Shown here one piece after another: positions 43,898 to 60,267 of a DNA stretch of 64,000 nt; position 1 is the first letter of the stretch; every line of letters starts with the position of its first letter. The DNA is from a bacterium (GTDB taxonomy: Bacteria > Sumerlaeota > Sumerlaeia > SLMS01 > JAHLLQ01). Where the stretch lies: contig JAHLLQ010000001.1 of assembly GCA_020444065.1 (NCBI GenBank), positions 372,001 to 436,000 of the forward strand, given 5' to 3'. The position numbers and the translations under genes were made by a program. Under the pieces are notes generated by a model. It worked only from the letters and a program-made list of their open reading frames with translations, did not search any database and had not been told where the DNA came from.

Positions 43898-44973
43898 CGG
43901 AACTTGAGGGCAACTATCCGGGTCGATGGTGGCATGCGCTGGAGGACGGGCGCGTGCAGTGCGATCTGTGTCCGCGATACTGCAAGATCGCGGATGGCAA
44001 GCGAGGATTCTGCTTCGTCCGAGCGAACGATGGCGGAAAGATCGTGCTGACCACTTACGGTCGCAGCAGTGGTTTCTGCGTGGATCCGATCGAGAAGAAG
44101 CCGCTCAATCATTTCCTGCCCGGCACAAGCATCCTTTCTTTCGGGACCGCCGGCTGCAACCTGGGGTGCAAGTTCTGCCAGAACTGGGACATCAGCAAGT
44201 CTCGCGAAATGCAGCGACTCTCCGACGAGGCAATGCCGGATCAGATTGCCGAGACTGCGGCTCGATTGGGCTGTCGCTCGGTTGCATTCACTTACAACGA
44301 TCCAACCATCTTTGCCGAGTACGCCATCGACATCGCCAGGGAATGCCACGCGCGCAACATCAGGACCGTGGCGGTGACAGCGGGCTACATCACCGAGGAA
44401 GCGCGCGGCGAATTCTACGAGCACATGGACGCTGCGAACGTTGATCTGAAGGCGTTCACAGAAGATTTCTATGAGAAGGTGTGCTTCGCGAAGCTGCAGC
44501 CGATTCTCGATACGCTGAAATTCCTGAAGCACGAGACGAACGTCTGGTTCGAGATCACAACGCTTCTGATTCCCGATGCGAACGACAGTTCGGAAGAGAT
44601 CGATCGCATGACGGACTGGATTGCGGAGAATCTTGGGCCGGATGTTCCGTTGCACTTCAGCGCGTTTCATCCGGACTTCAAAATGCAGGATCGTGGCCCC
44701 ACGCCGGCATCGACTCTATCGCGCGCACGAAAGATCGCGCTGAGCAAGGGGATCCACTACGTTTATACAGGGAATGTACACGATCCACGCGGCGGCAGCA
44801 CGTATTGTCCGAACTGCGGCGCGCGCGTCATAGAACGCGACTGGTATGAATTAGGAGAGTTCAAAATCGCCGGCAACCAATGTGCGAAGTGCTCACACAA
44901 GATTGCCGGCGTATTCGAAGACAGTCCTGGAAAGTGGGGACGGAGACGTCAGCCCGTCAGGATCGGCATGTAG
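43894..44973 (+). CDS. amrS: AmmeMemoRadiSam system radical SAM enzyme
   Basis: 359 residues starting at GTG within the GTGA overlap. The radical SAM cluster motif is C88-N-L-G-C92-K-F-C95. An N-terminal CDLCPRYCKIADGKRGFC and a C-terminal zinc-ribbon-like pair (CPNCGARVIERDW, then CAKCSH) are family features. VFPN..DS-type motifs (PDANDSSEEIDRMTDWI) and FHPDFKMQDRGPTPASTL also fit AmrS/PflA-like proteins. Translational coupling with the fused B-A protein argues that the two act together. Ends 13 bases before the convergent kinase gene. Confidence 0.92.
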   Translation: MTELEGNYPGRWWHALEDGRVQCDLCPRYCKIADGKRGFCFVRANDGGKIVLTTYGRSSGFCVDPIEKKPLNHFLPGTSILSFGTAGCNLGCKFCQNWDISKSREMQRLSDEAMPDQIAETAARLGCRSVAFTYNDPTIFAEYAIDIARECHARNIRTVAVTAGYITEEARGEFYEHMDAANVDLKAFTEDFYEKVCFAKLQPILDTLKFLKHETNVWFEITTLLIPDANDSSEEIDRMTDWIAENLGPDVPLHFSAFHPDFKMQDRGPTPASTLSRARKIALSKGIHYVYTGNVHDPRGGSTYCPNCGARVIERDWYELGEFKIAGNQCAKCSHKIAGVFEDSPGKWGRRRQPVRIGM

Positions 44974-44986
44974 ACGCAGTAGATCC

Positions 44987-46141
44987 TCACACTCCAACCC
45001 ACGGATCGAGATCCTCTGCGATCCACTTTGCGCAGAACCTAACAACTTCCTCAGCACTCGGCCCACGGCATTCGCGAACGTAGAAGCCCGAGACGGCCTT
45101 GCCGATCGCGATCGCCTGCTGCGGCGGCAGCCCGAGCACGCGAGCGAAGCAATACCCGCCGTTGAAGTGATCGCCGGCGCCGGTGGTCAATCTCGGACTC
45201 TTGCACAACGGACCATCGATTGCGCCCTCCCCCGCCGGGCCGAAGGCGACCGCGGAATGCGTGGGGTGAATCACGATCTCAGGGATACCGGTCTGGTCGC
45301 AGAGGCGCTTCGCGCGATCCAGCAGTCCGGCGTGATCGTGATCGCCGTGCGGCAGTTCCAGCGCGTCGCACACTTCGAGACTCTCCTTTTCGTTCAAGCC
45401 AAGGATCGTCTGGCCCGCACCCCGGCTGAACCCGGAGATGACCTCCAGGGCGTCGCGAATATCCTGGTGCGTGCGTTTCGCCGGATCGCACAGGTCGAAG
45501 AAGTAGAGCTTTGGCTCCGCTTCGCCGAGGCCGCTCGCGTGCGAGGAGAACTCGCGCAATACGTCTGTCATGTGCGGAATCATCGTCCAGTTGACCATCG
45601 CAACCAGGTCCGTCGCGGCGAGCATTCGATTCATCACCTCGATGCCGCCCATGCGGTCGATCAGGTTATCCCAGGTGATCTCGGCCAGACTCTCGAGGCG
45701 CCCGTGCATGATCTTGCCGTCCTCGAATTCTGCGGCGATCGTCACGCCGGGATTCGTAATAGAGACAACCTCACCGTAGTCGCCAAGCGGCTCGAACACC
45801 GGGTGCATCACGGGATAGCCAAGCGCACCGACGTAGTGCACGCGACTGCCGAGGCGGCCCAGCGCATCGCCCATCAGCGGTCCGTTCCCGCCCATCTTCA
45901 CCTGCTGCAGGACAAACTCGATGTTTGTGGACTTCCCGGCCGCGCCCGCAAGGCGAGCTGCGTAATCGGAAATCGTCGGGATCGCCGTGTAGGTTTCGAA
46001 GTCTGTGCGCTTGTCGACAACCTGAACGATCTCGTCGATGAATCCATCGAGGCCGGCAAAAGCCACGGGGGGATCCTGGCGACTTGCCAGCGCCTGGCTG
46101 AGAGCTTCGGATGCCTGTTTGATCACGTCGGTGTGCTTCAT
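44987..46141 (-). CDS. PfkB-family sugar kinase
   Basis: 384 residues from the ATG at 46141; a longer in-frame start (46234) lies in the rpoC terminator zone and is unlikely. PfkB marks: the N-terminal GLDGFIDEIVQVVD, VKMGGNGPLMGDALGRLGSR, and the anion-hole/catalytic TTGAGDHFNGGYCFARVLG. It should phosphorylate a sugar, nucleoside or sugar-like compound using ATP; the substrate cannot be told. No sugar transporter or isomerase is adjacent. Confidence 0.85.
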   Translation of the reverse strand: MKHTDVIKQASEALSQALASRQDPPVAFAGLDGFIDEIVQVVDKRTDFETYTAIPTISDYAARLAGAAGKSTNIEFVLQQVKMGGNGPLMGDALGRLGSRVHYVGALGYPVMHPVFEPLGDYGEVVSITNPGVTIAAEFEDGKIMHGRLESLAEITWDNLIDRMGGIEVMNRMLAATDLVAMVNWTMIPHMTDVLREFSSHASGLGEAEPKLYFFDLCDPAKRTHQDIRDALEVISGFSRGAGQTILGLNEKESLEVCDALELPHGDHDHAGLLDRAKRLCDQTGIPEIVIHPTHSAVAFGPAGEGAIDGPLCKSPRLTTGAGDHFNGGYCFARVLGLPPQQAIAIGKAVSGFYVRECRGPSAEEVVRFCAKWIAEDLDPWVGV

Positions 46142-46239
46142 CAAAGTATTCCGTTCCAAAAGTGGGCCTGTTTCCACGCGAGTTTCGGCGTATACGCCAA
46201 GGCCCCGCGGTGACGCAAAGGGTGACTTCGTCATTTGTG

Positions 46240-46275
46240 AAAAAACGACCGCCGGAGCATGATGCCCCAGCGGTC
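46240..46275 (-). terminator. intrinsic terminator of the rpoBC operon
   Basis: Minus transcript: GACCGCTGGGGC, loop ATCAT, GCTCCGGCGGTC, then G and six T residues. A 12-bp stem with two wobbles, 32 bases after the rpoC stop. Confidence 0.9.
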
Positions 46276-46307
46276 GATTGGTTGATCGGATTGTGCGAGG
46301 ACGCGGG

Positions 46308-50687
<4,380 letters not shown>

Positions 50688-50751
50688 TACTTAACCCCCT
50701 TGTAGGTAGGGACAAGGTCTGAGGTCCTGGTTCGCTTCGAGCAGCGCCCCG

Positions 50752-55047
<4,296 letters not shown>

Positions 55048-55394
55048 GTGAAGCTCCTAGGGTGAGACGAGGTGAAAGCAATCGGACCGCACGAGGCGGA
55101 AAATCTGTCTGAAACGCAAAAAGGCCGCGGCTCCAGCACCCTCGCAGGCGCGGATCAGCGGGTTATCCGATTACTGTTTGGCTGTTTAACAACGTCTTTT
55201 TGACAAGGGACAAGCGTGAACCCTTACTGACTGTGTGCCGCGTTAGCCCGTCGATCATGACAAGATGTGAAGCAAGTCCTGTCAATCCCAAAGGGCGTAC
55301 TCCGACGTATAATCAAGCAAATTTCCGGCCAAACGAAATGGACAGGGGGCCGACGGGTGCCAAACACCCGCCGGACCCCCGGTCCGGAACAGCA
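55048..55394 (-). promoter_or_regulatory. rplL-rpoB intergenic region with promoter and hairpin
   Basis: 347 bases. A long imperfect stem at 55345-55380 (GGGGG-CCG-CGGGTG with one bulge and one mismatch) starts 15 bases after the rplL stop and may act as a partial terminator or processing site. Beyond it lies TTGACA (55285-55280), a 17-base spacer and TGTCAT (55262-55257), a good sigma70-type promoter that would give rpoBC extra transcripts with a ~200-base leader. A shorter GC hairpin followed by five T residues lies near 55117-55155. Confidence 0.5.
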
Positions 55395-55775
55395 TCAGGT
55401 CAGTTCGATGACCGCACCAACGGCCTCGAGCTGCTTCTTGTACTTCTCGGCGTCTTCCTTCGACACGTCCTTGGCCACTTCCTTCGGGGCGCCTTCGACG
55501 AGATCCTTGGCTTCCTTCAGGCCGAGCTGGGTGATAGCGCGGACTTCCTTGATAACCTTGATCTTCTCTTTGCCAGCGTCCTTCAGAACGACCGTGAACT
55601 CGGTCTTCTCTTCGGCGGGGGCGGCGGCGGCAGCGCCAGGGGCGGCTGCGCCGGCAACGGCGACCGGAGCGGCGGAAACGCCGAACTTGTCTTCCATAAG
55701 CGTGACCAACTCGGCCACTTCCATCAGAGGCATCTGGCCGATTGCCTCAACGATTTCTTCCTTGGTGATAGCCAT
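55395..55775 (-). CDS. rplL: ribosomal protein L7/L12
   Basis: 126 residues from the ATG at 55775 (AGGAG ten bases upstream; an upstream TTG is too close to that site). The N-terminal dimerisation part ([20 protein letters not shown]) is followed by an Ala/Gly hinge near 36-55 and the factor-binding C-domain ([40 protein letters not shown]). It forms the stalk with L10. Confidence 0.98.
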   Translation of the reverse strand: MAITKEEIVEAIGQMPLMEVAELVTLMEDKFGVSAAPVAVAGAAAPGAAAAAPAEEKTEFTVVLKDAGKEKIKVIKEVRAITQLGLKEAKDLVEGAPKEVAKDVSKEDAEKYKKQLEAVGAVIELT

Positions 55776-55850
55776 TTTCTGCAATCTCCTATGTATGCAA
55801 AAGCTTGATTTTGAATATCTTGCGTCGAGTTGTTGAAAGTTCTGTGGAGC

Positions 55851-56423
55851 TTACGCGGCGTCGCCTTCCTCCAGCTTACGCTGCAGGGCGGAGACGGCGT
55901 AAACGACCTTCGATACCGTCTGGTTGAGAGCGTAAACGACGTTCTGAGCGGGGGCCTGCATGCTGCCCAGCATCCGTCCGAGCAGCTCTTCGCGGCTCGG
56001 CATCTTGGATAGTGCATCCACGCCCTTGGCATCGAGAATTTCGCCGCCGAGCAGGCCGGCCTTGATCTCGAAGCGCTCGCCGTGGTCTTCCGCGTACTTG
56101 CTCAGGACCTTGGCCGGCGACACCGCATCCTTCAGACCAAATGCGACGACGGTCGGCCCGGTCAGCTTGTCTTCCAGCCCGTTCATCTCGATGCCGGCCG
56201 TAGCCATGGCACGCTTGATGAACGTGTTCTTAGCCACCTTCATGGTCGCACCCTCCTTGCGCAGGAGAGCACGAAGTTCCGTCGCTTCTTCGACGGTCAG
56301 GCCTTTGTTATCAAAGAAGACCAGACCATCGCCGTCCTGGAACAATCGTTCCAGTTCGCTGATTGCGCGGACTTTTGGAGAGCGGCCTCGACGCTTTTTC
56401 GCGGCTTTTCCAGGTTTCGCCAT
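55851..56423 (-). CDS. rplJ: ribosomal protein L10
   Basis: 190 residues from the ATG at 56423, preceded by AAAGGAGGTGA. A basic N-terminal extension (MAKPGKAAKKRRGRSPKVRA) leads into LVFFDNKGLTVEEATELRAL and MKVAKNTFIKRAM, typical of L10, with C-terminal helices for L12 dimers. With L12 it represses its own synthesis through the leader just upstream. It is slightly longer than E. coli L10 (165). Confidence 0.96.
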   Translation of the reverse strand: MAKPGKAAKKRRGRSPKVRAISELERLFQDGDGLVFFDNKGLTVEEATELRALLRKEGATMKVAKNTFIKRAMATAGIEMNGLEDKLTGPTVVAFGLKDAVSPAKVLSKYAEDHGERFEIKAGLLGGEILDAKGVDALSKMPSREELLGRMLGSMQAPAQNVVYALNQTVSKVVYAVSALQRKLEEGDAA

Positions 56424-56504
56424 TTTCTTTCTCACCTCCTTTCTGTATGCCCGGGGCCTTCTGTTGAGACGCCCGGACACCAGTCCCCGCAAAATGGGGG
56501 ATCA

Positions 56505-56585
56505 GGAGGAGCCGAGCCTCGGCAGGCTTGGGCCGGTCGCCCGATTTAGGAACGCACCGCTGCGTTCACCTGCTGTCTTAGGCCT
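56505..56585 (-). promoter_or_regulatory. L10 leader (ribosomal-protein autoregulation RNA)
   Basis: Between rplA and rplJ the minus transcript reads AAGACAGCAGGUG, an inner helix AACGCA/UGCGUU, then AAGCCUGCCGAGG. The paired GCAGG/CCUGC with the flanking AGA and GAGG bases is the conserved core of the L10 leader, where the L10-L12 complex binds its own mRNA. About 80 bases further is the rplJ Shine-Dalgarno. Confidence 0.75.
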
Positions 56586-56603
56586 CGCTTGGCGAGTTTG
56601 TGA

Positions 56604-56629
56604 CCCCGGCGCCGGAATAGGCGCCGGGG
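56604..56629 (-). terminator. perfect hairpin after rplA
   Basis: CCCCGGCGCC, six-base loop, GGCGCCGGGG: a 10-bp perfect stem 20 bases after the rplA stop and upstream of the L10 leader. No U-tract; possibly partial termination or RNA processing. Confidence 0.5.
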
Positions 56630-56648
56630 GAATTCCAGAGTCGTTCGA

Positions 56649-57344
56649 TCAGGCCTTGCGGTCCGGCGGGAGGATCTTGATGCCGGGGCTCATGGTTGAG
56701 CTCAACGTCACGGAGCGCATATACGTGCCCTTGGCGGCCGAGGGGCGCGCCTTCAGGAGAGCATCCAGCAGCGCGTCGACGTTTTCCGCCAACTGATCGT
56801 CGGTGAACTTCATCTTACCCACGCTAACGTGGACAATGCCGTAGCGATCGAGACGATACTCGACCTGGCCGGCCTTCAGGTTCTGGACGGCGTCCGCCAC
56901 GTTCGGGGTCACGGTGCCGACTTTCGGGTTCGGCATCATGCCGCGAGGGCCGAGGACCTTGCCGAGGCGACCGACGTGACGCATCATGTCGGGCGTTGCG
57001 ATCGCAGCGTCGAAATCCAGGAAGCCTTCCTGGACACGCTTGACGAGGTCTTCGCCACCGACCACGTCGGCGCCGGCTTCTTCGGCCGCGCGAAGGTTGT
57101 CGCCCGACGCGAACACAGCGACGCGAACCGTCTTGCCAGTGCCGTGGGGCAGGGCAACGGTGCCGCGAACCTGCTGTTCTGCGTTTCGGGGATCGACGCC
57201 AAGACGAACGTCCAACTGAACGGATTCGTCGAACTTGGCGTAAGAGAGCTTGCGGAGCAACTCAACAGCCGGGCGAACTTCACAGAGCTCGGTCTTGTCG
57301 TACTGCTCGAACTTCTCGCGATACTTCTTTCCGTGCTTAGGCAT
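56649..57344 (-). CDS. rplA: ribosomal protein L1
   Basis: 231 residues, normal size. Contains [60 protein letters not shown] and [20 protein letters not shown]. Part of the L1 stalk on the 50S subunit and often an autorepressor of rplK-rplA. It lies 93 bases after rplK. Confidence 0.98.
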   Translation of the reverse strand: MPKHGKKYREKFEQYDKTELCEVRPAVELLRKLSYAKFDESVQLDVRLGVDPRNAEQQVRGTVALPHGTGKTVRVAVFASGDNLRAAEEAGADVVGGEDLVKRVQEGFLDFDAAIATPDMMRHVGRLGKVLGPRGMMPNPKVGTVTPNVADAVQNLKAGQVEYRLDRYGIVHVSVGKMKFTDDQLAENVDALLDALLKARPSAAKGTYMRSVTLSSTMSPGIKILPPDRKA

Positions 57345-57437
57345 TTGTGCTTTCTCCCGTGGTCCAGGCGGTCTCCGTCATGCGGACGACCTCCCACCGA
57401 AGGTTGGAATGAATTTATAGAATGAACGCCGGGGCAA

Positions 57438-57866
57438 TTAGCCCTCGACGACGATTCCCATACTACGGGCAGTGCCCTCGACCATGCGCATGGCGGCTTC
57501 AACGCTTGCGGCGTTCAAGTCGACCATCTTGAGCTCGGCGATTTCCTTCACCTGCTTGCTGGTCACCTTGCCGACCTTCTCCTTGTTGGGGACGCCGGAG
57601 CCCTTGTTGAGCTTGGCAGCCTTGAGGAGCAGTGTCGGTGCGGGCGGGGTCTTCAGCTCGAAGCTGAAGCTGCGGTCCGAATAGACGGTGATGATCGCAG
57701 GGATCACCAGGCCGGCCTTGTCCTTCGTGCGAGCATTGTACTGCTTGCAGAAGTCCATGATGTTGATGCCGTGCTGACCGAGGGCGGGACCAACCGGCGG
57801 AGCCGGGGTGGCCTGGCCGGCCGGGCAGTTCAACTTGATGGTTGCGATCGCTTTCTTCTTCGCCAT
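57438..57866 (-). CDS. rplK: ribosomal protein L11
   Basis: 142 residues. [40 protein letters not shown] and [20 protein letters not shown] are all L11 signatures, including the proline pair of the thiostrepton-site domain. It lies 66 bases after nusG. Confidence 0.98.
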   Translation of the reverse strand: MAKKKAIATIKLNCPAGQATPAPPVGPALGQHGINIMDFCKQYNARTKDKAGLVIPAIITVYSDRSFSFELKTPPAPTLLLKAAKLNKGSGVPNKEKVGKVTSKQVKEIAELKMVDLNAASVEAAMRMVEGTARSMGIVVEG

Positions 57867-57932
57867 GACGGGTCTATCTCTTCCTGAAGTTTAGCGGCTC
57901 CTCGAGGGAGCCCAAAATCGGTCAAAGTCGGG

Positions 57933-58460
57933 TCAGGAAACGCTCTCGACCTGGAGAACGTCCAATTCCACCGGCGTGCTGCGTCCGAAGATGGAGACCA
58001 TCACGCGCAACTTCGCCTTGTCGTAATCGATATTGTCGATGGTGCCCACGAAGCTCGCGAACGGGCCCTCGATTACCTTCACCTGGTCGCCCAGGCGGTG
58101 CTTGATCTCGGCGCGAGGCTTGTCCTTCTTCTCCTCGACCAGACCGCGGATATTCGTGACTTCTTCATCGCTCAGCGGCGTGCGTGCTCCGCCGGCGCCG
58201 ACGAAACCGGAGACACCCTTGATTTCCTCGGTCAGCTTAAACAGCTCTTCGTTCTCCTCCATCTGGACGAAAACGTAACCGGGCATGATGTTGCGAGCGT
58301 GCTCGCGCTTCTTGCCCTCTTTGATTTCAACGATTTTTTCCTCGGGAACGATGACTTCGCCCAGCTTATCGCGAAGACCTTCCACCGAGGCGCGATGCTC
58401 GATGTCCTTCTTCACGCTCTTCTCGAAGCCCGAGTAAGTGTGGATGGCAAACCACTTCAT
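57933..58460 (-). CDS. nusG: transcription termination/antitermination factor NusG
   Basis: 175 residues from MKWFAIHTYSGFEKSVKKDI (ATG at 58460; the longer in-frame start adds 26 residues that do not belong). NGN domain with GYVFVQMEENEEL, then a KOW motif (GDQVKVIEGPFASFVGTIDN). It links RNA polymerase to Rho or ribosomes. The Shine-Dalgarno is weak. Confidence 0.96.
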   Translation of the reverse strand: MKWFAIHTYSGFEKSVKKDIEHRASVEGLRDKLGEVIVPEEKIVEIKEGKKREHARNIMPGYVFVQMEENEELFKLTEEIKGVSGFVGAGGARTPLSDEEVTNIRGLVEEKKDKPRAEIKHRLGDQVKVIEGPFASFVGTIDNIDYDKAKLRVMVSIFGRSTPVELDVLQVESVS

Positions 58461-58577
58461 AAGTACTTCACAGTCCTTAATCTTCGCGTAGGATGACGGC
58501 GGTGGCCGCTGGTGAAACTTCCCGTTCGGGCCGGTCAAACAGACCCCACCCCCGCCAGTGCTGCAATCAGTGGGCCG

Positions 58578-58799
58578 TCAGCCGCCCAGCATCTTGAAGC
58601 CGATTTCCACAGCCTTCGAGAGCAGCTTGTCCCAAACGCCCATCAGTACACAAATGACGAAAGTCGAAACGATCACAACGATCGTGTAGGTGCGCAAATC
58701 GTCCTTCGATGGCCAACTGACCTTGGCCATTTCGGTGCGCACCTGGCTGCTGAAGAGTTTGATTTTCTCGAATCCGCCGACGGCCGCCTTGGTGCTCAC
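58578..58799 (-). CDS. secE: SecE preprotein translocase subunit
   Basis: 73 residues from GTG at 58799, chosen because AAAGGAAA precedes it and the longer ATG at 58853 would begin just 18 bases from the tRNA. Contains VRTEMAKVSWPSKDDLRTYT, the SecE signature, followed by one membrane span (IVVIVSTFVICVLMGVWDKL). Short single-span form, as in most bacteria outside the enterics. Confidence 0.93.
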   Translation of the reverse strand: MSTKAAVGGFEKIKLFSSQVRTEMAKVSWPSKDDLRTYTIVVIVSTFVICVLMGVWDKLLSKAVEIGFKMLGG

Positions 58800-58871
58800 G
58801 AGACTTTCCTTTGCATCAAAGTGCTCGGGCCGCCGCGGGGGCGCTCCGAGCACGGTTTGAATTCAGAATTT

Positions 58872-58947
58872 TGGCAGGGGCGGAGGGGCTCGAACCCCCA
58901 ACCTACGGTTTTGGAGACCGTTGCTCTCCCAATTGAGCTACACCCCT
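58872..58947 (-). tRNA. tRNA-Trp (CCA anticodon)
   Basis: 76 bases with a full cloverleaf: acceptor AGGGGUG/CGCCCCU, D arm GUAGCUCAAUUGGGAGAGC, anticodon arm ACGGUCUCCAAAACCGU with anticodon CCA, T arm GGGGGUUCGAGCCCC, discriminator G and an encoded CCA end. tRNA-Trp directly before secE-nusG-rplK is a common arrangement. Confidence 0.97.
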
Positions 58948-59149
58948 GAATTTCTTAGACTTCAGACCCGATCGAACCGGCTTCAAACCCCGCAGAAATC
59001 TCCCCACCAGCCGATCAGGCGCGGCTTTCTATCCGCACCTGCCCCCCCCACGCAAGCAGAAACTCCCCAAATCCCCAGCTTTTTTTCCTTCTTTGCGGAT
59101 CGCCGGAGCGAAAGGGACGGGACCTGCCGATTCGAGCCCGACTCGAGGA

Positions 59150-60100
59150 TCAGTCGGGCAGGATCTCAGACCCGGCCTCGCCACGCAAGGCAGCGGCCAG
59201 ATTTCCGGGCGTGGTGATAATGACGCGCTTCCCACCGCGCTCGATGAATTTGAGGGCTGCCTTGACCTTCGGCCCCATCGAGCCGGCCGGGAAGTGCCCT
59301 TCTGCAACGAGAGCGAGCAATTCTGACACATAAAGCTTCGGGTGGTGCTTCTCGTCGGGCTTCTTGTAATTTGTGTAGATGCCGTCGGCCCCGGTCATGA
59401 TCAGGAAGGTCTCGATGCCGAGTTCATTCGCCAACAGCGCCGAGGCGAGGTCCTTGTCGATCACGCCGTCAACGCCGTGCAGGTCGGTGCCCTTCCGAAC
59501 GACGGGAATTCCTCCCCCGCCGCAGGCGATGACCGTCGCGCCGGCATCATAGAGCTTCCGAATGGAATTGAGCTCGATGATCGCCTTGGGCTCCGGCGAG
59601 GCGATGACGCGCCTCCAGCCGCGGCCTGGGTCTTCCTTCACGATCCAGCCCTCTTCCTCGTGCTTCTTCTTGGCGTCTTCCTCGGTCATGAAGGAGCCGA
59701 TGTACTTCGTGGGGTTCTTCATGGCCGGGTCGTCTGGATCGACAAGGACCTGGGTGACGATCGTTGCGATGGGGGCGTCCAAGCCCTGCCGATTCAGGCA
59801 GTTGCGCAAACTCTGCTGAATCATGTATCCCATGCCGCCCTGGCTGTCCGAGACGCAGACGTCGACGGTCAACGGGTACAGGATTTTCGTGCAATACTCG
59901 CTGCGCGTGATGATGTTTCCGACCTGCGGGCCGTTGCCGTGGGTCAGGATGAAGGACTCGATCATGTCCTCCTTAATCAACTGAGCCAGTTCGGTCATGG
60001 TCTCGTCGGTGTGCTGGAACTGCTCCTCCAGCGTACCCCTCTCGCCGGGGCCCACGATGGCGTTTCCGCCCAGCGCGATCAGTAGTTTCTTCATTCCCAT
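59150..60100 (-). CDS. arcC: carbamate kinase
   Basis: 316 residues from the ATG at 60100 (GGAGTG upstream; MKKL at 60094 is an alternative). MKKLLIALGGNAIVGPGERG, ILTHGNGPQVGNIITRSEY, the catalytic-site GGGGIPVVRKG and VIDKDLASALLANELGIETF fit the amino-acid-kinase fold of ArcC. It interconverts carbamoyl phosphate + ADP with carbamate/ammonia + ATP. No arginine deiminase or ornithine carbamoyltransferase gene lies beside it, so the pathway is open. Confidence 0.95.
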   Translation of the reverse strand: MGMKKLLIALGGNAIVGPGERGTLEEQFQHTDETMTELAQLIKEDMIESFILTHGNGPQVGNIITRSEYCTKILYPLTVDVCVSDSQGGMGYMIQQSLRNCLNRQGLDAPIATIVTQVLVDPDDPAMKNPTKYIGSFMTEEDAKKKHEEEGWIVKEDPGRGWRRVIASPEPKAIIELNSIRKLYDAGATVIACGGGGIPVVRKGTDLHGVDGVIDKDLASALLANELGIETFLIMTGADGIYTNYKKPDEKHHPKLYVSELLALVAEGHFPAGSMGPKVKAALKFIERGGKRVIITTPGNLAAALRGEAGSEILPD

Positions 60101-60203
60101 CGGTAGACACTCCAAATTCAGGACTCGCGAATCAAGTCGTCGACTGTCTTAAAACATGTGGCGGGAGATCAAGAACATTCGTCAGGGAATCGTAAATGAA
60201 CCG

Positions 60204-60236
60204 GGCCCCGTTCGCTGAGAAAACGGAACGGGGGCC
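60204..60236 (-). terminator. hairpin after the subtilase gene
   Basis: GGCCCC-GTTC, loop, GAAC-GGGGGCC with one bulged G, about 30 bases after the subtilase stop. No long U-tract on the minus transcript. Confidence 0.55.
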
Positions 60237-60267
60237 AGAAATCATGCTCTGCTGAGCCAGTTCGGCA

